Made by a program: the position numbers and the translations under genes. Of a stretch of 64,000 nt of DNA, positions 1-8,283 are shown piece by piece; position 1 is the first letter of the stretch, and every line of letters starts with the position of its first letter. Source of the DNA: Chloroflexota bacterium (GTDB lineage: Bacteria > Chloroflexota > Anaerolineae > Anaerolineales > Villigracilaceae); the NCBI GenBank assembly GCA_021414245.1, contig JAIOOU010000007.1:62001-126000 (forward strand). Reading direction: 5' to 3'. Below the pieces are notes generated by a model. That model made no database searches. It worked only from the letters and a program-made list of their open reading frames with translations, and was not told the DNA's origin.

Positions 1-126
1 TCTCCTTTTTAAAGATAGTTCGATTATAGCAAAGATGGGAAAAGATGGCAGAGAAAGCCAGTGAGGTGGTCCGGTGACCCAACATTTTTGTACGGATAAA
101 AACATCGTTTTTCCATATGGCCCGTG

Positions 127-132
127 TATAAT
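127..132 (+). promoter_or_regulatory. extended -10 element upstream of the cytochrome c lipoprotein gene
   Basis: The sequence TGTATAAT (positions 125-132) is an extended -10 element 27 nt before the ATG at 160. A weak ribosome site (aggataa) lies in between. No good -35 hexamer is visible at the usual distance. Confidence 0.5.
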
Positions 133-159
133 CTGGCGACTCCAAAATCAGGATAAACC

Positions 160-540
160 ATGAAAAAGATCATTTCCGTTATTTCCGTCTTGCTGATGTT
201 TCTAATTGCCGCCTGTTCAGCCGGGACGAAGGCCGAGCCGACCCCCACCCCTGACCCGTTCGTAGTCAAAGGGCGGCAGGTCTTCAATGCGCGCTGCGCC
301 ACCTGCCATGCCCTTGAACCGAATACCACGATCATTGGCCCCTCGCTCGCCGGCGTTGCCACGCGTGCAGAGACCCGCGTACCCGGGCTGAGTGCAGACG
401 AATATATTCAAATATCCATTTTGCGGCCCGGTGATTATGTTGTGGAAGGTTACAACAATGTCATGATCACCAATTTTTCCAAGGAATTAACCAGTGAGGA
501 TATGAACGCCCTCGTTGCATTCCTGCTCACACTGAAATAG
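160..540 (+). CDS. cytochrome c lipoprotein (mono-heme, class I)
   Basis: A 126-residue electron carrier exported and tethered to the membrane. The N-terminus is a lipoprotein signal with lipobox LIAAC (Cys19). A Thr/Pro spacer follows, then one heme site CATCH at residues 46-50, and a Met in VMITNF near residue 102 that could be the distal ligand. Size and order fit a small class I cytochrome c. It sits 60 nt upstream of the di-heme peroxidase-like gene on the same strand, so it is probably that enzyme's electron donor or acceptor (inference). The start follows a weak ribosome site and an extended -10 element. Confidence 0.9.
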   Translation: MKKIISVISVLLMFLIAACSAGTKAEPTPTPDPFVVKGRQVFNARCATCHALEPNTTIIGPSLAGVATRAETRVPGLSADEYIQISILRPGDYVVEGYNNVMITNFSKELTSEDMNALVAFLLTLK

Positions 541-600
541 AGTGCCCATGCGCGGGTCGCATCAGGATGCCGCGGTCATAAAAATTTCGGAGGAGAGTGT

Positions 601-2847
601 ATGAAAATCTGGATGAAACGTGTTTTATCAATGTTGGGAATTTTGTTGCTGCTGGGCGTTCTATATGCCGCCTTTGCGCCGATCCCGCAGGATGAAGTGC
701 TGCCGCCGGAAAAGTGGGGGGCGGGATCAAGCAGTGTGGAACCAGCCTATAGCGGGCTTCAGCGGGATTTCCCGGCAGCCAATGAGACGGATGCGAATCC
801 CACCACGTCTGAAAAAGCGGAACTCGGCCGCCTGCTTTTCTTCGACCCGGTTCTGTCCCGAAACAATGACATGTCCTGCGCGACCTGCCACAATCCCGAC
901 CTTGGATTTAGTGATGGCATGCAGCAGGCCCTCGGAGCGAACGGTACAACGCTTCCACGCAGCACGATGAGTTTGTGGAATGTGGCCTACAACACGAATT
1001 TCTTTTGGGATGGAAGAACTGCCACGCTTGAAGAGCAGACGAATACCCCGATCACCAACGCGGACGAGATGGCTGCCACGCCCTCTGAAATTGAATCTGA
1101 GCTGAAGGCGATTCCCGCCTATGCTCCGTTATTTGAGAAAGCCTTCGGAAGCGCAGATTCCATCACGTATGCCAATGTGCAGAACGCGATCGCTGCCTTC
1201 GAGCGAACTCTGGTGACCAATAATTCCCCATTTGACCGTTACGCTGCGGGCGATGTGAATGCCCTCACCCCGGCCCAGCGCCGCGGACTGGCGACCTTCC
1301 GCTCGGCAGGCACACGCTGTTTCGAATGTCACTCCGCGCCGACCTTCGGGGATGATGACTTCTCCGTCACCGGTGTGCCCGATCTTCCCGGTCAGGCACA
1401 TGACCCGGGTCGTCTGCAGGTGGAGAGCACCAGTCTGGATGGCGCCTTCAAGGCTCCGTCCCTTCGTAACATCGCATTGTCCGCCCCTTATATGCATAAC
1501 GGCGCTTTCAGCACCCTGGAAGAAGTTGTGGACTTTTACGCGAAAGGCGGCGGCCGGGATGCAGGCGTTCAGAACGTGGATATTCATGTTCTGGGATTTG
1601 ACCTGACCGATCAGGAAAAATCCGATCTGGTTGCCTTTCTGTATGCATTGACCGATGAAACCAACCTGCCTGAATTTCCCGCGTCAGTTCCATCCGGTTT
1701 GCCTGTCGTCGAACATGTGGAGAATCCAGCGCGGACAACCGCCAGCCAGATGAATGCCGGGGGAACAGAAGCAGTTTCCACGTCCACGCATGAACCGGTG
1801 ACTTTGAGGGTTGAACCCGGCCAGACGATCCAGTCTGTTGTGGATCAGGCGCTTCCGGGCGACACCATTGAGGTCCCGTATGGGATCTACAAGGAGCATG
1901 TCATCATTGATATCAGCGATGTAAAGTTCCTCGGCATCCCAAATGACCAGGGCGAATGGCCAGTCATCGAGGGCGAAGGCAGCGGCTCCGATGGAGTGAT
2001 CGCATCCGGCAATAATTTCGAGATGGCTTATTTCGCGGTCAGGAATTTCACCAGCAACGGTGTGCTAGTGGAGGGCTCCAAGAACATTTACCTGCACGAT
2101 ATGTATATTGAAAATACGGGCGTATACGGCGTGTATCCCGTGCGCTGCACGGATGTGCTGATCGAACGTATCGAAGGTACGTTGATGAACGATGCCGCGA
2201 TCTACGCGGGTAAATCCGAAAATGTGGTCATTCGCGATACGCTGACCTACGGAAACGTGATCGGGATTGAATTGGAAAACACCGTCAATGGCGAAGTGTA
2301 CAACAATCATGCGCACGACAACACCATCGGCATTTTCATCGACCTGCTGCCGCAATTGCCGTCCAAGGTTTCGATGTATACCAAGGTCCACGATAATATC
2401 AGCGAGAACAACAACGGCGAGAACTTCGGCAAGCCCGGCTCGGCGGTGGCGCTCATCCCGCCCGGGACGGGCATGTTGATCCTCGCGGCAGACCATGTGG
2501 AGGTATATAACAACACCATCCGTGGAAATAAAACCGGCGGTCTGGCGGTGTTCAATTTGACGATCGGCTTTTCAGAAGAGGAGATCGATGTGGGCCCGAA
2601 TCCCGAGCATAATTACGCCCACGATAATATTTACGAGAATAACGGCTATGACGCCGATAAATTCGTGAAGAACATGCTCGGCAGGGGCTTTGACATCATC
2701 TGGGATGGCTCCGGCGTGGATAATCGTTTCGATGAACCCGGCGCAAAGACCTCCTTCCCGCCGGCTTTGCCTTCGAAGAGTTTGCCTTCTCCTTTGTATA
2801 ACCTGTATTGGCGTGTGTTGAATTTTGTGGTGGGGTTGGTGGGATAG
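601..2847 (+). CDS. di-heme cytochrome c peroxidase (MauG/CcpA type) fused to a right-handed beta-helix domain
   Basis: A 748-residue exported protein. An N-terminal hydrophobic segment (residues 9-27) precedes a CcpA/MauG-type module with two heme sites, CATCH (residues 93-97) and CFECH (240-244), and the family motif APYMHNGAFSTLEEVVDFY. After a linker, residues about 400-710 are a parallel beta-helix made of short repeats such as VEGSKNIYLHDMYIEN and SENVVIRDTLTYGN, like NosD/CASH-type solenoids. A hydrophobic C-terminus ends the protein. Peroxidase and beta-helix proteins are known as neighbours in other bacteria (the SO2930 family type); here they form one chain. The ribosome site ggaggaga supports the start. 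The substrate is unknown. Confidence 0.88.
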   Translation: MKIWMKRVLSMLGILLLLGVLYAAFAPIPQDEVLPPEKWGAGSSSVEPAYSGLQRDFPAANETDANPTTSEKAELGRLLFFDPVLSRNNDMSCATCHNPDLGFSDGMQQALGANGTTLPRSTMSLWNVAYNTNFFWDGRTATLEEQTNTPITNADEMAATPSEIESELKAIPAYAPLFEKAFGSADSITYANVQNAIAAFERTLVTNNSPFDRYAAGDVNALTPAQRRGLATFRSAGTRCFECHSAPTFGDDDFSVTGVPDLPGQAHDPGRLQVESTSLDGAFKAPSLRNIALSAPYMHNGAFSTLEEVVDFYAKGGGRDAGVQNVDIHVLGFDLTDQEKSDLVAFLYALTDETNLPEFPASVPSGLPVVEHVENPARTTASQMNAGGTEAVSTSTHEPVTLRVEPGQTIQSVVDQALPGDTIEVPYGIYKEHVIIDISDVKFLGIPNDQGEWPVIEGEGSGSDGVIASGNNFEMAYFAVRNFTSNGVLVEGSKNIYLHDMYIENTGVYGVYPVRCTDVLIERIEGTLMNDAAIYAGKSENVVIRDTLTYGNVIGIELENTVNGEVYNNHAHDNTIGIFIDLLPQLPSKVSMYTKVHDNISENNNGENFGKPGSAVALIPPGTGMLILAADHVEVYNNTIRGNKTGGLAVFNLTIGFSEEEIDVGPNPEHNYAHDNIYENNGYDADKFVKNMLGRGFDIIWDGSGVDNRFDEPGAKTSFPPALPSKSLPSPLYNLYWRVLNFVVGLVG

Positions 2848-2870
2848 CTGATGATAAATAACTGATTGCT

Positions 2871-2906
2871 AAAAAGGGACAGCGGTACACGCCGCTGTCC
2901 CTTTTT
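2871..2906. terminator. bidirectional rho-independent terminator
   Basis: A perfect 15-bp stem (2871-2885 with 2892-2906) has a 6-nt loop, an A run on the left and a T run on the right. It ends the peroxidase gene and can also serve the minus-strand operon that stops at 3028. Confidence 0.85.
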
Positions 2907-2922
2907 ATTTCATAAGGAATTT

Positions 2923-2967
2923 TTTGAAAGTGTCATCCTGAGCACAGTGAAGGATGACACTTTCAAA
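2923..2967. repeat. 17-bp perfect inverted repeat (REP-like palindrome)
   Basis: The arms at 2923-2939 and 2951-2967 are exact reverse complements around the 11-nt spacer gagcacagtga. The core TGTCATCCTGAGC resembles dispersed palindromic repeats common in several bacterial genomes. There is no T run, so it is not a classical terminator, although it lies between convergent genes. Confidence 0.7.
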
Positions 2968-3027
2968 TATAGTGAAGGTCTTCGGTCACAAAATACCCAT
3001 CCTCAGAGCGACACAGCAACGTTCTAC

Positions 3028-4053
3028 TCACGGATTGGAGATATTTGGCTCTTGTGATTTTAATACTTCCATGCTTGCCAGGAATTTTGTGCGTGGAGTA
3101 AAGTATAGGCGGCAATACAAGCCGTCCACCAGAACCTCATAGGTGCGCTCGGGGATTTGCATTTCAAAATCAAACCCTATGCCGAGATAGTAACGTGTTC
3201 TTCTCGACTTCCCTGATCCATCGGTTCTCGCAGTCACGCTGATGATGCCTTCCTTTTGGCCCAGTTTCCTTTCCAGCAGAGCCATCAAGGCTGTTGCATC
3301 CCACGAGCTGAGAAAGATCACGCCAATCACCAGGAGTGCCAATCCGCCCATGCATATCGTAAAGAAGATGGAGTCGCTCAGAAATGCAGGGTCGATCAGC
3401 ATGGGCAGGATTTGTGACAAGGCAAGGGCCAAAGTGAACAGTACGAGTAAAACGACCCACCAGCCCCTTTTCAGGATGGCCATCTTTTGACCGGGGGTTA
3501 ATTCGCCCGCACGATTCGCCTGAACATCCGTTTCGGTAAATCCAAGCAATTGCCCAAACAAGAGCATGAATTCGCGTGCTTGCTGTGCTTCACTTCCGGG
3601 CCGGAACAGATTTGCAGAAATAGCCTTCCTTGTACGGGGAAGGTAATATGTCTCATAGAGATTTCCTGCAAGCAAACCATTGTTCTTGTCACCGGGTAAC
3701 GAGAGGGTGATCTCTTCTGTTTGCAGCACATATCTTTTGTGAAAACCAACCTTGCTGGTTGCGAGGGTAATTCTATTTTCACGGACATCCGGTAATATCC
3801 GAAAATAATATTTGAATAGTGTGACCGAACGGATCAACATCCATAGCAGCGAAATGCCGGATGCGACCATCAAAGGAATTTTTATTGGCAGGCCGATGAT
3901 GAGCCGCGGCAGGTATCCCGCAAAAACAAAGATGCCTGCGATCAGCAGCAGGTCGAACCATATATTCGCTCCGCTTTTTAAGTAGGACTTTTGAGACTCT
4001 GTTACCCGCCCATTCTTATTCTCGACAAAATTGTTCTTATCCAATAGTTCCAT
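3028..4053 (-). CDS. uncharacterised membrane protein, about four TM segments
   Basis: A 341-residue protein I do not recognise. Residues about 30-85 hold two hydrophobic segments, including FDLLLIAGIFVFAGYL. A soluble stretch follows, then two more segments (WWVVLLVLFTLALAL and FFTICMGGLALLVIGVIFL), then a soluble C-terminal part. The start at 4053 has a strong ribosome site (aggaggag), 8 nt after the priA stop, so it is the last gene of a memo-like/priA operon. The palindrome and terminator at 2871-2967 lie beyond its stop. No catalytic motif is visible. Confidence 0.7.
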   Translation of the reverse strand: MELLDKNNFVENKNGRVTESQKSYLKSGANIWFDLLLIAGIFVFAGYLPRLIIGLPIKIPLMVASGISLLWMLIRSVTLFKYYFRILPDVRENRITLATSKVGFHKRYVLQTEEITLSLPGDKNNGLLAGNLYETYYLPRTRKAISANLFRPGSEAQQAREFMLLFGQLLGFTETDVQANRAGELTPGQKMAILKRGWWVVLLVLFTLALALSQILPMLIDPAFLSDSIFFTICMGGLALLVIGVIFLSSWDATALMALLERKLGQKEGIISVTARTDGSGKSRRTRYYLGIGFDFEMQIPERTYEVLVDGLYCRLYFTPRTKFLASMEVLKSQEPNISNP

Positions 4054-4061
4054 AACTCCTC

Positions 4062-6506
4062 CTATAACAAACTGATTGGGTCGATTTCAACTCTCCAGTC
4101 GTTTAATTTGATATCGCGCAGCAACGAAGCCGGGTCCGGGCCGCGGACGATGATCTGCCAGCGGTAGAGCCCGTCCACTTTGGCGAAGAAGGATGGGACA
4201 GGGCCGATCAAATCCGTTTGATGGCGGCCTTCCGCTTCCATTTTCGCTTTGAGTTTTCCCGCGGTTTTCCGTGACTCTTCCTCCGCTTTGACAGGGTCCG
4301 CGTGGCGATACTCGAGCCGCGCCAGTTTGCTGAACGGGGGATAGCCCAGCTGTTTACGATAATTCAATTCCTGTTCATAAAATCCATTCACATCATGCTT
4401 TGATGCGGCCTGGATCGCATAATGTTCGGGCATGAAGGTCTGCAAAACGACCTTGCCGCCCAGAGACGAACGTCCCGCACGGCCAGCGACCTGCGTAAGC
4501 GTTTGAAACACTCTTTCGCTTGCAAATGGATCCGGCAGATTAAGCCCCACGTCAGCGAGCACAATACCCACGAGAGTCACCAGGGGCAGGTCAAGGCCTT
4601 TGGCGAGCATTTGCGTGCCCACCAGCACGTCCGCCTGATGATTGGCAAAGTGGGTCAGGATCATCTCATGCGCATCTTTTTTACGCGTGGTCTCCCAATC
4701 CCAGCGCAGGGTCCGCACCTGCGGGAACATGGCTTGCAATTCCGTCTCAACTTTCTCACTCCCCAGCCCGAAGGCGCGGATGTTTTTGCCGTTGCAGTTC
4801 GGGCAGGTCTTTGGCATTTGGCGCTGGTATCCGCAGTGATGGCATAACAGTGTTTGAACGTTTGAACGACTGAACGTTTCATCGTGCAAAGTCAAAGGGG
4901 ATTCGCAGTTGGGACACTTTACTGCGTACCCACAGTCGCGGCAGAAGACATAGGTGGCCGTGCCGCGCCGGTTTAGAAAGAGGATGGCCTGCTCGCCGCG
5001 CGAAATTGTCCCCGCCAGTGACTCGGCCAGCACGTGAGAGAAGATCCCGCGATTGCCGGTCTTGAGCTCTTCGCGCATGTCCACGATCTGGACCGGAGGA
5101 AGGCCGGTTTCCACGATGCGGCGGGGAAGTTCCAACCGGCTGAATTGGTTATTCGCAGCTTTGAATTTCTGTTCAATGGTGGGAGTGGCCGAGCCCAACA
5201 CGCACACAGCCCCACATAAGCGTGCATATTCCTGGGCGGCGCTGACAGCGTGATAGTAAGGCTGTTCGCCTTGATAATAGGAATTGTCATGGCATTCATC
5301 CAAGACGATCAGCCCCACGTTCGGCAACGGGCTGAATAATGCCGAACGTGCGCCGATGATGACCTTTAATTTCCCGGAACGCGTCCGGCGCCAGGTGTCG
5401 TACCTTTCGCCTTCCGATAATTTCGAGTGGACCAGTCCCACCTGACCGGGAAAGCGCGACAGGAATCTTCGCACGGCCTGTGGGGTCAGGGCGATTTCAG
5501 GCACAAGAATGATGACTTGTTTGCCCTGTTTAACCGTTTCTTCGGCGGCGCGCAAGTAAATTTCGGTTTTTCCGGAACCGGTGATGCCGTCCAGAAGAAA
5601 TGGGATTCCATGTGCAGTACTTGAGATTGCCTTGTTGACCTCGCGCAATGCGGAAACTTGTTCAGGGGTAAGCTCAAGAGTTTGTAGGTTTGTTTCTTTA
5701 CTGATTTGCCTGCCGATGTTCTCCAGCGGGTCACGGAAGATCTCGCTTTCATACAAGCGGATCAAGCCGCGCTCTTCCAGTTCCTGCAGGTCTGCCAGAT
5801 TACAGCCTGTCTCTGCATAGACCCACGAAAGATTGATGGCTTCAGGCTGTTGGATGAGGAATCGCAAGGCTGCCTGGCGGCGTGCGAGGGTTTGCTTTGT
5901 GCCGAGGCGCGGCATTTCATTTTGCGCTTCCTCGGGCGGGACCGATAGCTGGGCCACGCGCAGGAACTTTGGTCTCACCCGGGGAGCGGGCAGAACATGT
6001 TTCGAAATAAGGGCGCCTTTTTTGACAAGGGAGGCGGCTGTTTTGCGCCAGTCCACCTTGGCGAAGTGCGAATCGATCTGGCGCCCGCGCAAGGGTCCGC
6101 GCTCGCGCAATAAATTCAACAGGCGGGTGGCGATGGAGGATGCTTTTTCCTCGTAATCTGAAATACGCAATTCATAAGTCACATCCGCCTGCTGGGACAA
6201 TCCCACCGGAAGCATGAGACTGACGATGGAGGCAAGCGGACTGAGAGTGGAATCCGCCAACAGGATCGCAAGGGCAAGCTGGGGCGGAGTCAGAACCGGG
6301 GCAGGGTCGAGCAGGTCAAGAATGGTCCTGGGATTCTCCACGGAGGGAGAGTCAAGCAATTGCACGACCACGCCCTGCACGATCTGATTTCCGAAAGGGG
6401 CAGTGACCAGACAGCCTGGCAGAATGTGCGGGGCAAGTTCGATTGGAATGGAATAGTCGAAAAGACCGGTGACGGTCGGAACGTTGACAGCGAGGCGGAC
6501 GAACAT
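4062..6506 (-). CDS. priA: primosomal protein N' (replication restart helicase PriA)
   Basis: An 814-residue 3'-5' DNA helicase that reloads the replisome at collapsed forks. The order is the N-terminal 3'BD domain (VNVPTVTGLFDYSIP start), then the helicase with Walker A GITGSGKTEIYLR near residue 310 and DEAH-type box LDECHD near 402. A zinc-binding cluster of paired cysteines (CRDCGYAVKCPNC, CHHCGY, CPNCNG) follows at about 520-572, then the C-terminal helicase lobe with QVAGRAGR. The length is normal. It starts 7 nt after the upstream stop, and a TATAAT lies 6 nt before its ATG (6513-6518), so a private leaderless promoter is possible as well as operon transcription. Confidence 0.95.
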   Translation of the reverse strand: MFVRLAVNVPTVTGLFDYSIPIELAPHILPGCLVTAPFGNQIVQGVVVQLLDSPSVENPRTILDLLDPAPVLTPPQLALAILLADSTLSPLASIVSLMLPVGLSQQADVTYELRISDYEEKASSIATRLLNLLRERGPLRGRQIDSHFAKVDWRKTAASLVKKGALISKHVLPAPRVRPKFLRVAQLSVPPEEAQNEMPRLGTKQTLARRQAALRFLIQQPEAINLSWVYAETGCNLADLQELEERGLIRLYESEIFRDPLENIGRQISKETNLQTLELTPEQVSALREVNKAISSTAHGIPFLLDGITGSGKTEIYLRAAEETVKQGKQVIILVPEIALTPQAVRRFLSRFPGQVGLVHSKLSEGERYDTWRRTRSGKLKVIIGARSALFSPLPNVGLIVLDECHDNSYYQGEQPYYHAVSAAQEYARLCGAVCVLGSATPTIEQKFKAANNQFSRLELPRRIVETGLPPVQIVDMREELKTGNRGIFSHVLAESLAGTISRGEQAILFLNRRGTATYVFCRDCGYAVKCPNCESPLTLHDETFSRSNVQTLLCHHCGYQRQMPKTCPNCNGKNIRAFGLGSEKVETELQAMFPQVRTLRWDWETTRKKDAHEMILTHFANHQADVLVGTQMLAKGLDLPLVTLVGIVLADVGLNLPDPFASERVFQTLTQVAGRAGRSSLGGKVVLQTFMPEHYAIQAASKHDVNGFYEQELNYRKQLGYPPFSKLARLEYRHADPVKAEEESRKTAGKLKAKMEAEGRHQTDLIGPVPSFFAKVDGLYRWQIIVRGPDPASLLRDIKLNDWRVEIDPISLL

Positions 6507-6513
6507 GAGTTGA

Positions 6514-7341
6514 TTATATCTTCTTCAAGACGGCTGCCGCGCCATACCCGACCACCGAGGCATGATCCCCTGTGACGTCGCCCGAGGTGGCGTACTTTAA
6601 AACTTGAACGGTATTTCCTCCGAGTTCCCGTGCCGCCCACAACATGGAAGCCACCGCAGCGTGGCCGCAGGCAAATCCTTTACCGGTGTACTCCGCTTCA
6701 AAAATGGATTCAGGTTTAAAGGATTCAAAACGTTTAAGCATCTCCTGATCGAGAAGCCTGGCAGTCTTTTGGTCGTAAAAATGAGACAGGTCCGTGGATG
6801 CAACCAGCAGGGCATTTTTATTTTTAAGGGTCTGCGCGAGGGCGTGGCCGAGAGCCTGAGCGACACCGGGTTCCTGCGCACGAACCATGATCGGCAGAAG
6901 TTTGAAATCGTTTTTCAAGGCCCGCTGTAAAAAAGGCAGTTCGATCTCCAGCGAATGCTCCCTGTCGTTGGCGATCGGGGTGATCGGAATATCGAGATGG
7001 GTTTGAAGGGCTGTCAATGCGGATTGGTCCACTTGAATATTGCCCAACGGCGTGGAGTAAGCCTGGTGCTTTGTGGTGATGAGTGGATATGGGGCGGGAT
7101 TGTGGAAGGGGGAGAGGATGACGACCAGGTTGGGAGCAAGGGAGGAAATGGCGGCGAACGCGTGCGCGGCGACCGCTCCGGAATAGCGGTGGCCCGCATG
7201 CGGCACGATCAGGGCCAGGATCCCCCCATTCAGTTTGGGTACATGCGCGTCGGCGAGGAATTTATCCACGCGGGAGGCAAGAATTTCCGGGTCCGCTTCA
7301 TACCAACTGCCTGCAATCGGGGACGGACGAAGATCAAGCAT
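6514..7341 (-). CDS. MEMO1-family protein (AmmeMemoRadiSam system protein B type)
   Basis: A 275-residue Memo-like protein related to class III extradiol dioxygenases. The histidine motifs IVPHAGHRYSG, ASTDLSHFYDQ and CGHAAVA match the conserved metal-pocket residues of this family. In many bacteria such genes sit beside AMMECR1 and radical-SAM genes; neither partner is present here, and the gene instead leads the priA operon. The biochemical role of bacterial members is not settled. TACAAT lies 5 nt before the ATG (7347-7352) with no Shine-Dalgarno site, suggesting a leaderless transcript. Confidence 0.88.
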   Translation of the reverse strand: MLDLRPSPIAGSWYEADPEILASRVDKFLADAHVPKLNGGILALIVPHAGHRYSGAVAAHAFAAISSLAPNLVVILSPFHNPAPYPLITTKHQAYSTPLGNIQVDQSALTALQTHLDIPITPIANDREHSLEIELPFLQRALKNDFKLLPIMVRAQEPGVAQALGHALAQTLKNKNALLVASTDLSHFYDQKTARLLDQEMLKRFESFKPESIFEAEYTGKGFACGHAAVASMLWAARELGGNTVQVLKYATSGDVTGDHASVVGYGAAAVLKKI

Positions 7342-7346
7342 AATTT

Positions 7347-7352
7347 ATTGTA
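7347..7352 (-). promoter_or_regulatory. -10 element for a leaderless memo-like/priA operon
   Basis: On the minus strand TACAAT is followed by 5 nt and the ATG. There is no ribosome-binding site between them, so transcription would start at or next to the start codon. Confidence 0.45.
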
Positions 7353-7370
7353 GCATTTTTACAGGTAAAT

Positions 7371-7408
7371 AAAAAGCAGGCCGGATTTATTTGTCCGGCC
7401 TGCTTTTT
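7371..7408 (-). terminator. rho-independent terminator of the 7428-8078 lipoprotein gene
   Basis: A 15-bp perfect stem (7371-7385 with 7394-7408) has an 8-nt loop and A/T tails on both sides. It lies directly beyond the minus-strand stop at 7428. Confidence 0.88.
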
Positions 7409-7427
7409 ATGATCAATTGAATTTATT

Positions 7428-8078
7428 TTATTGCGGGATGGCGTAGGATGCGATCGCGTTGTTGATCACATCCAGGGTCGCCTGATCAGAATCGTCGTCC
7501 CACCACGCGGTCAGCATCAGCCAGGTCTTTTTGTTGTTTCCGCGAAGTTCGAAGTAAGACACTCCGGAATATCCACCGCTCTTGGAAGTCCATTCAAAGC
7601 GTTCCGAGCCGTCCTGCATGATCTGGTCGCTGGAGATACGGATGTCACCGACCTTGCCGGTGGCGCTGTAGTATCTGTGCAGCAGATCCAATGCAGCGCC
7701 GGCACTTACTGAATTGTTGACGGTTTCATTGGCAAAGATGACCAGACTCTCCATTTTGGCGATCTCATCGGGCGATGTAAATGTATCGCTGTAGGCATTG
7801 GCATCCGAATATACCTTATCCCCAAGTTCGTTGTGTTCGTAGGTCCAGTCACCGGGCAGGTCAAAGGACAGGAGATTATTCTGATCAACGAAAGTGACCA
7901 GGCCTGAGCTGGAGCCGTTTGTGGACGGCTGCGGGGCATTTGCAGTCGGGGCGGAACTGGTGGCGATGGGCGCATTGGTGGACGGGGTGGACGGGGAAAT
8001 GTTGGTATTGCTGCAGAGACACCCCACAGCGAATAACAGGGCGAAAACCCCCAAAAGCATACGGTATTGCGATTTCAT
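7428..8078 (-). CDS. secreted lipoprotein of unknown function
   Basis: A 216-residue protein with a lipoprotein signal (lipobox LLFAVGC), a Ser/Thr/Pro/Ala-rich spacer and a globular domain starting near VTFVDQNNLLSFDLPGDW. That start resembles domains of the PsbP/DUF1795 type that begin with a description of simple beta-strand core, but I cannot assign a family firmly. I chose the ATG at 8078, preceded by gaggag, rather than an upstream start, because it begins the signal peptide. It is divergent from the clostripain gene, with the shared promoter region at 8079-8283. Confidence 0.75.
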   Translation of the reverse strand: MKSQYRMLLGVFALLFAVGCLCSNTNISPSTPSTNAPIATSSAPTANAPQPSTNGSSSGLVTFVDQNNLLSFDLPGDWTYEHNELGDKVYSDANAYSDTFTSPDEIAKMESLVIFANETVNNSVSAGAALDLLHRYYSATGKVGDIRISSDQIMQDGSERFEWTSKSGGYSGVSYFELRGNNKKTWLMLTAWWDDDSDQATLDVINNAIASYAIPQ

Positions 8079-8283
8079 AATGACACTCTCCTCTTTAATC
8101 ATTGGGCTGAAAATTTGTACGCAAGGATACTCCAAAAATATATAAAGCGGAAGTACCGAGGTCACCTTGACAAACACATTGAATTCAGAAATATTCTTTG
8201 TGGTGCCCCATTGTATTTATTTATCCGGTCGTGCTATTATGCAGGGAGATATTTGTTTTTATCGATCCATGTTGGAGGAAACC

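Noticed and set aside
8079-8283. In-frame N-terminal extensions of the divergent genes at 8078 and 8284
   Set aside because: The extended frames overlap each other and lack ribosome sites, while the internal ATG codons have good sites and begin proper signal or TM segments.
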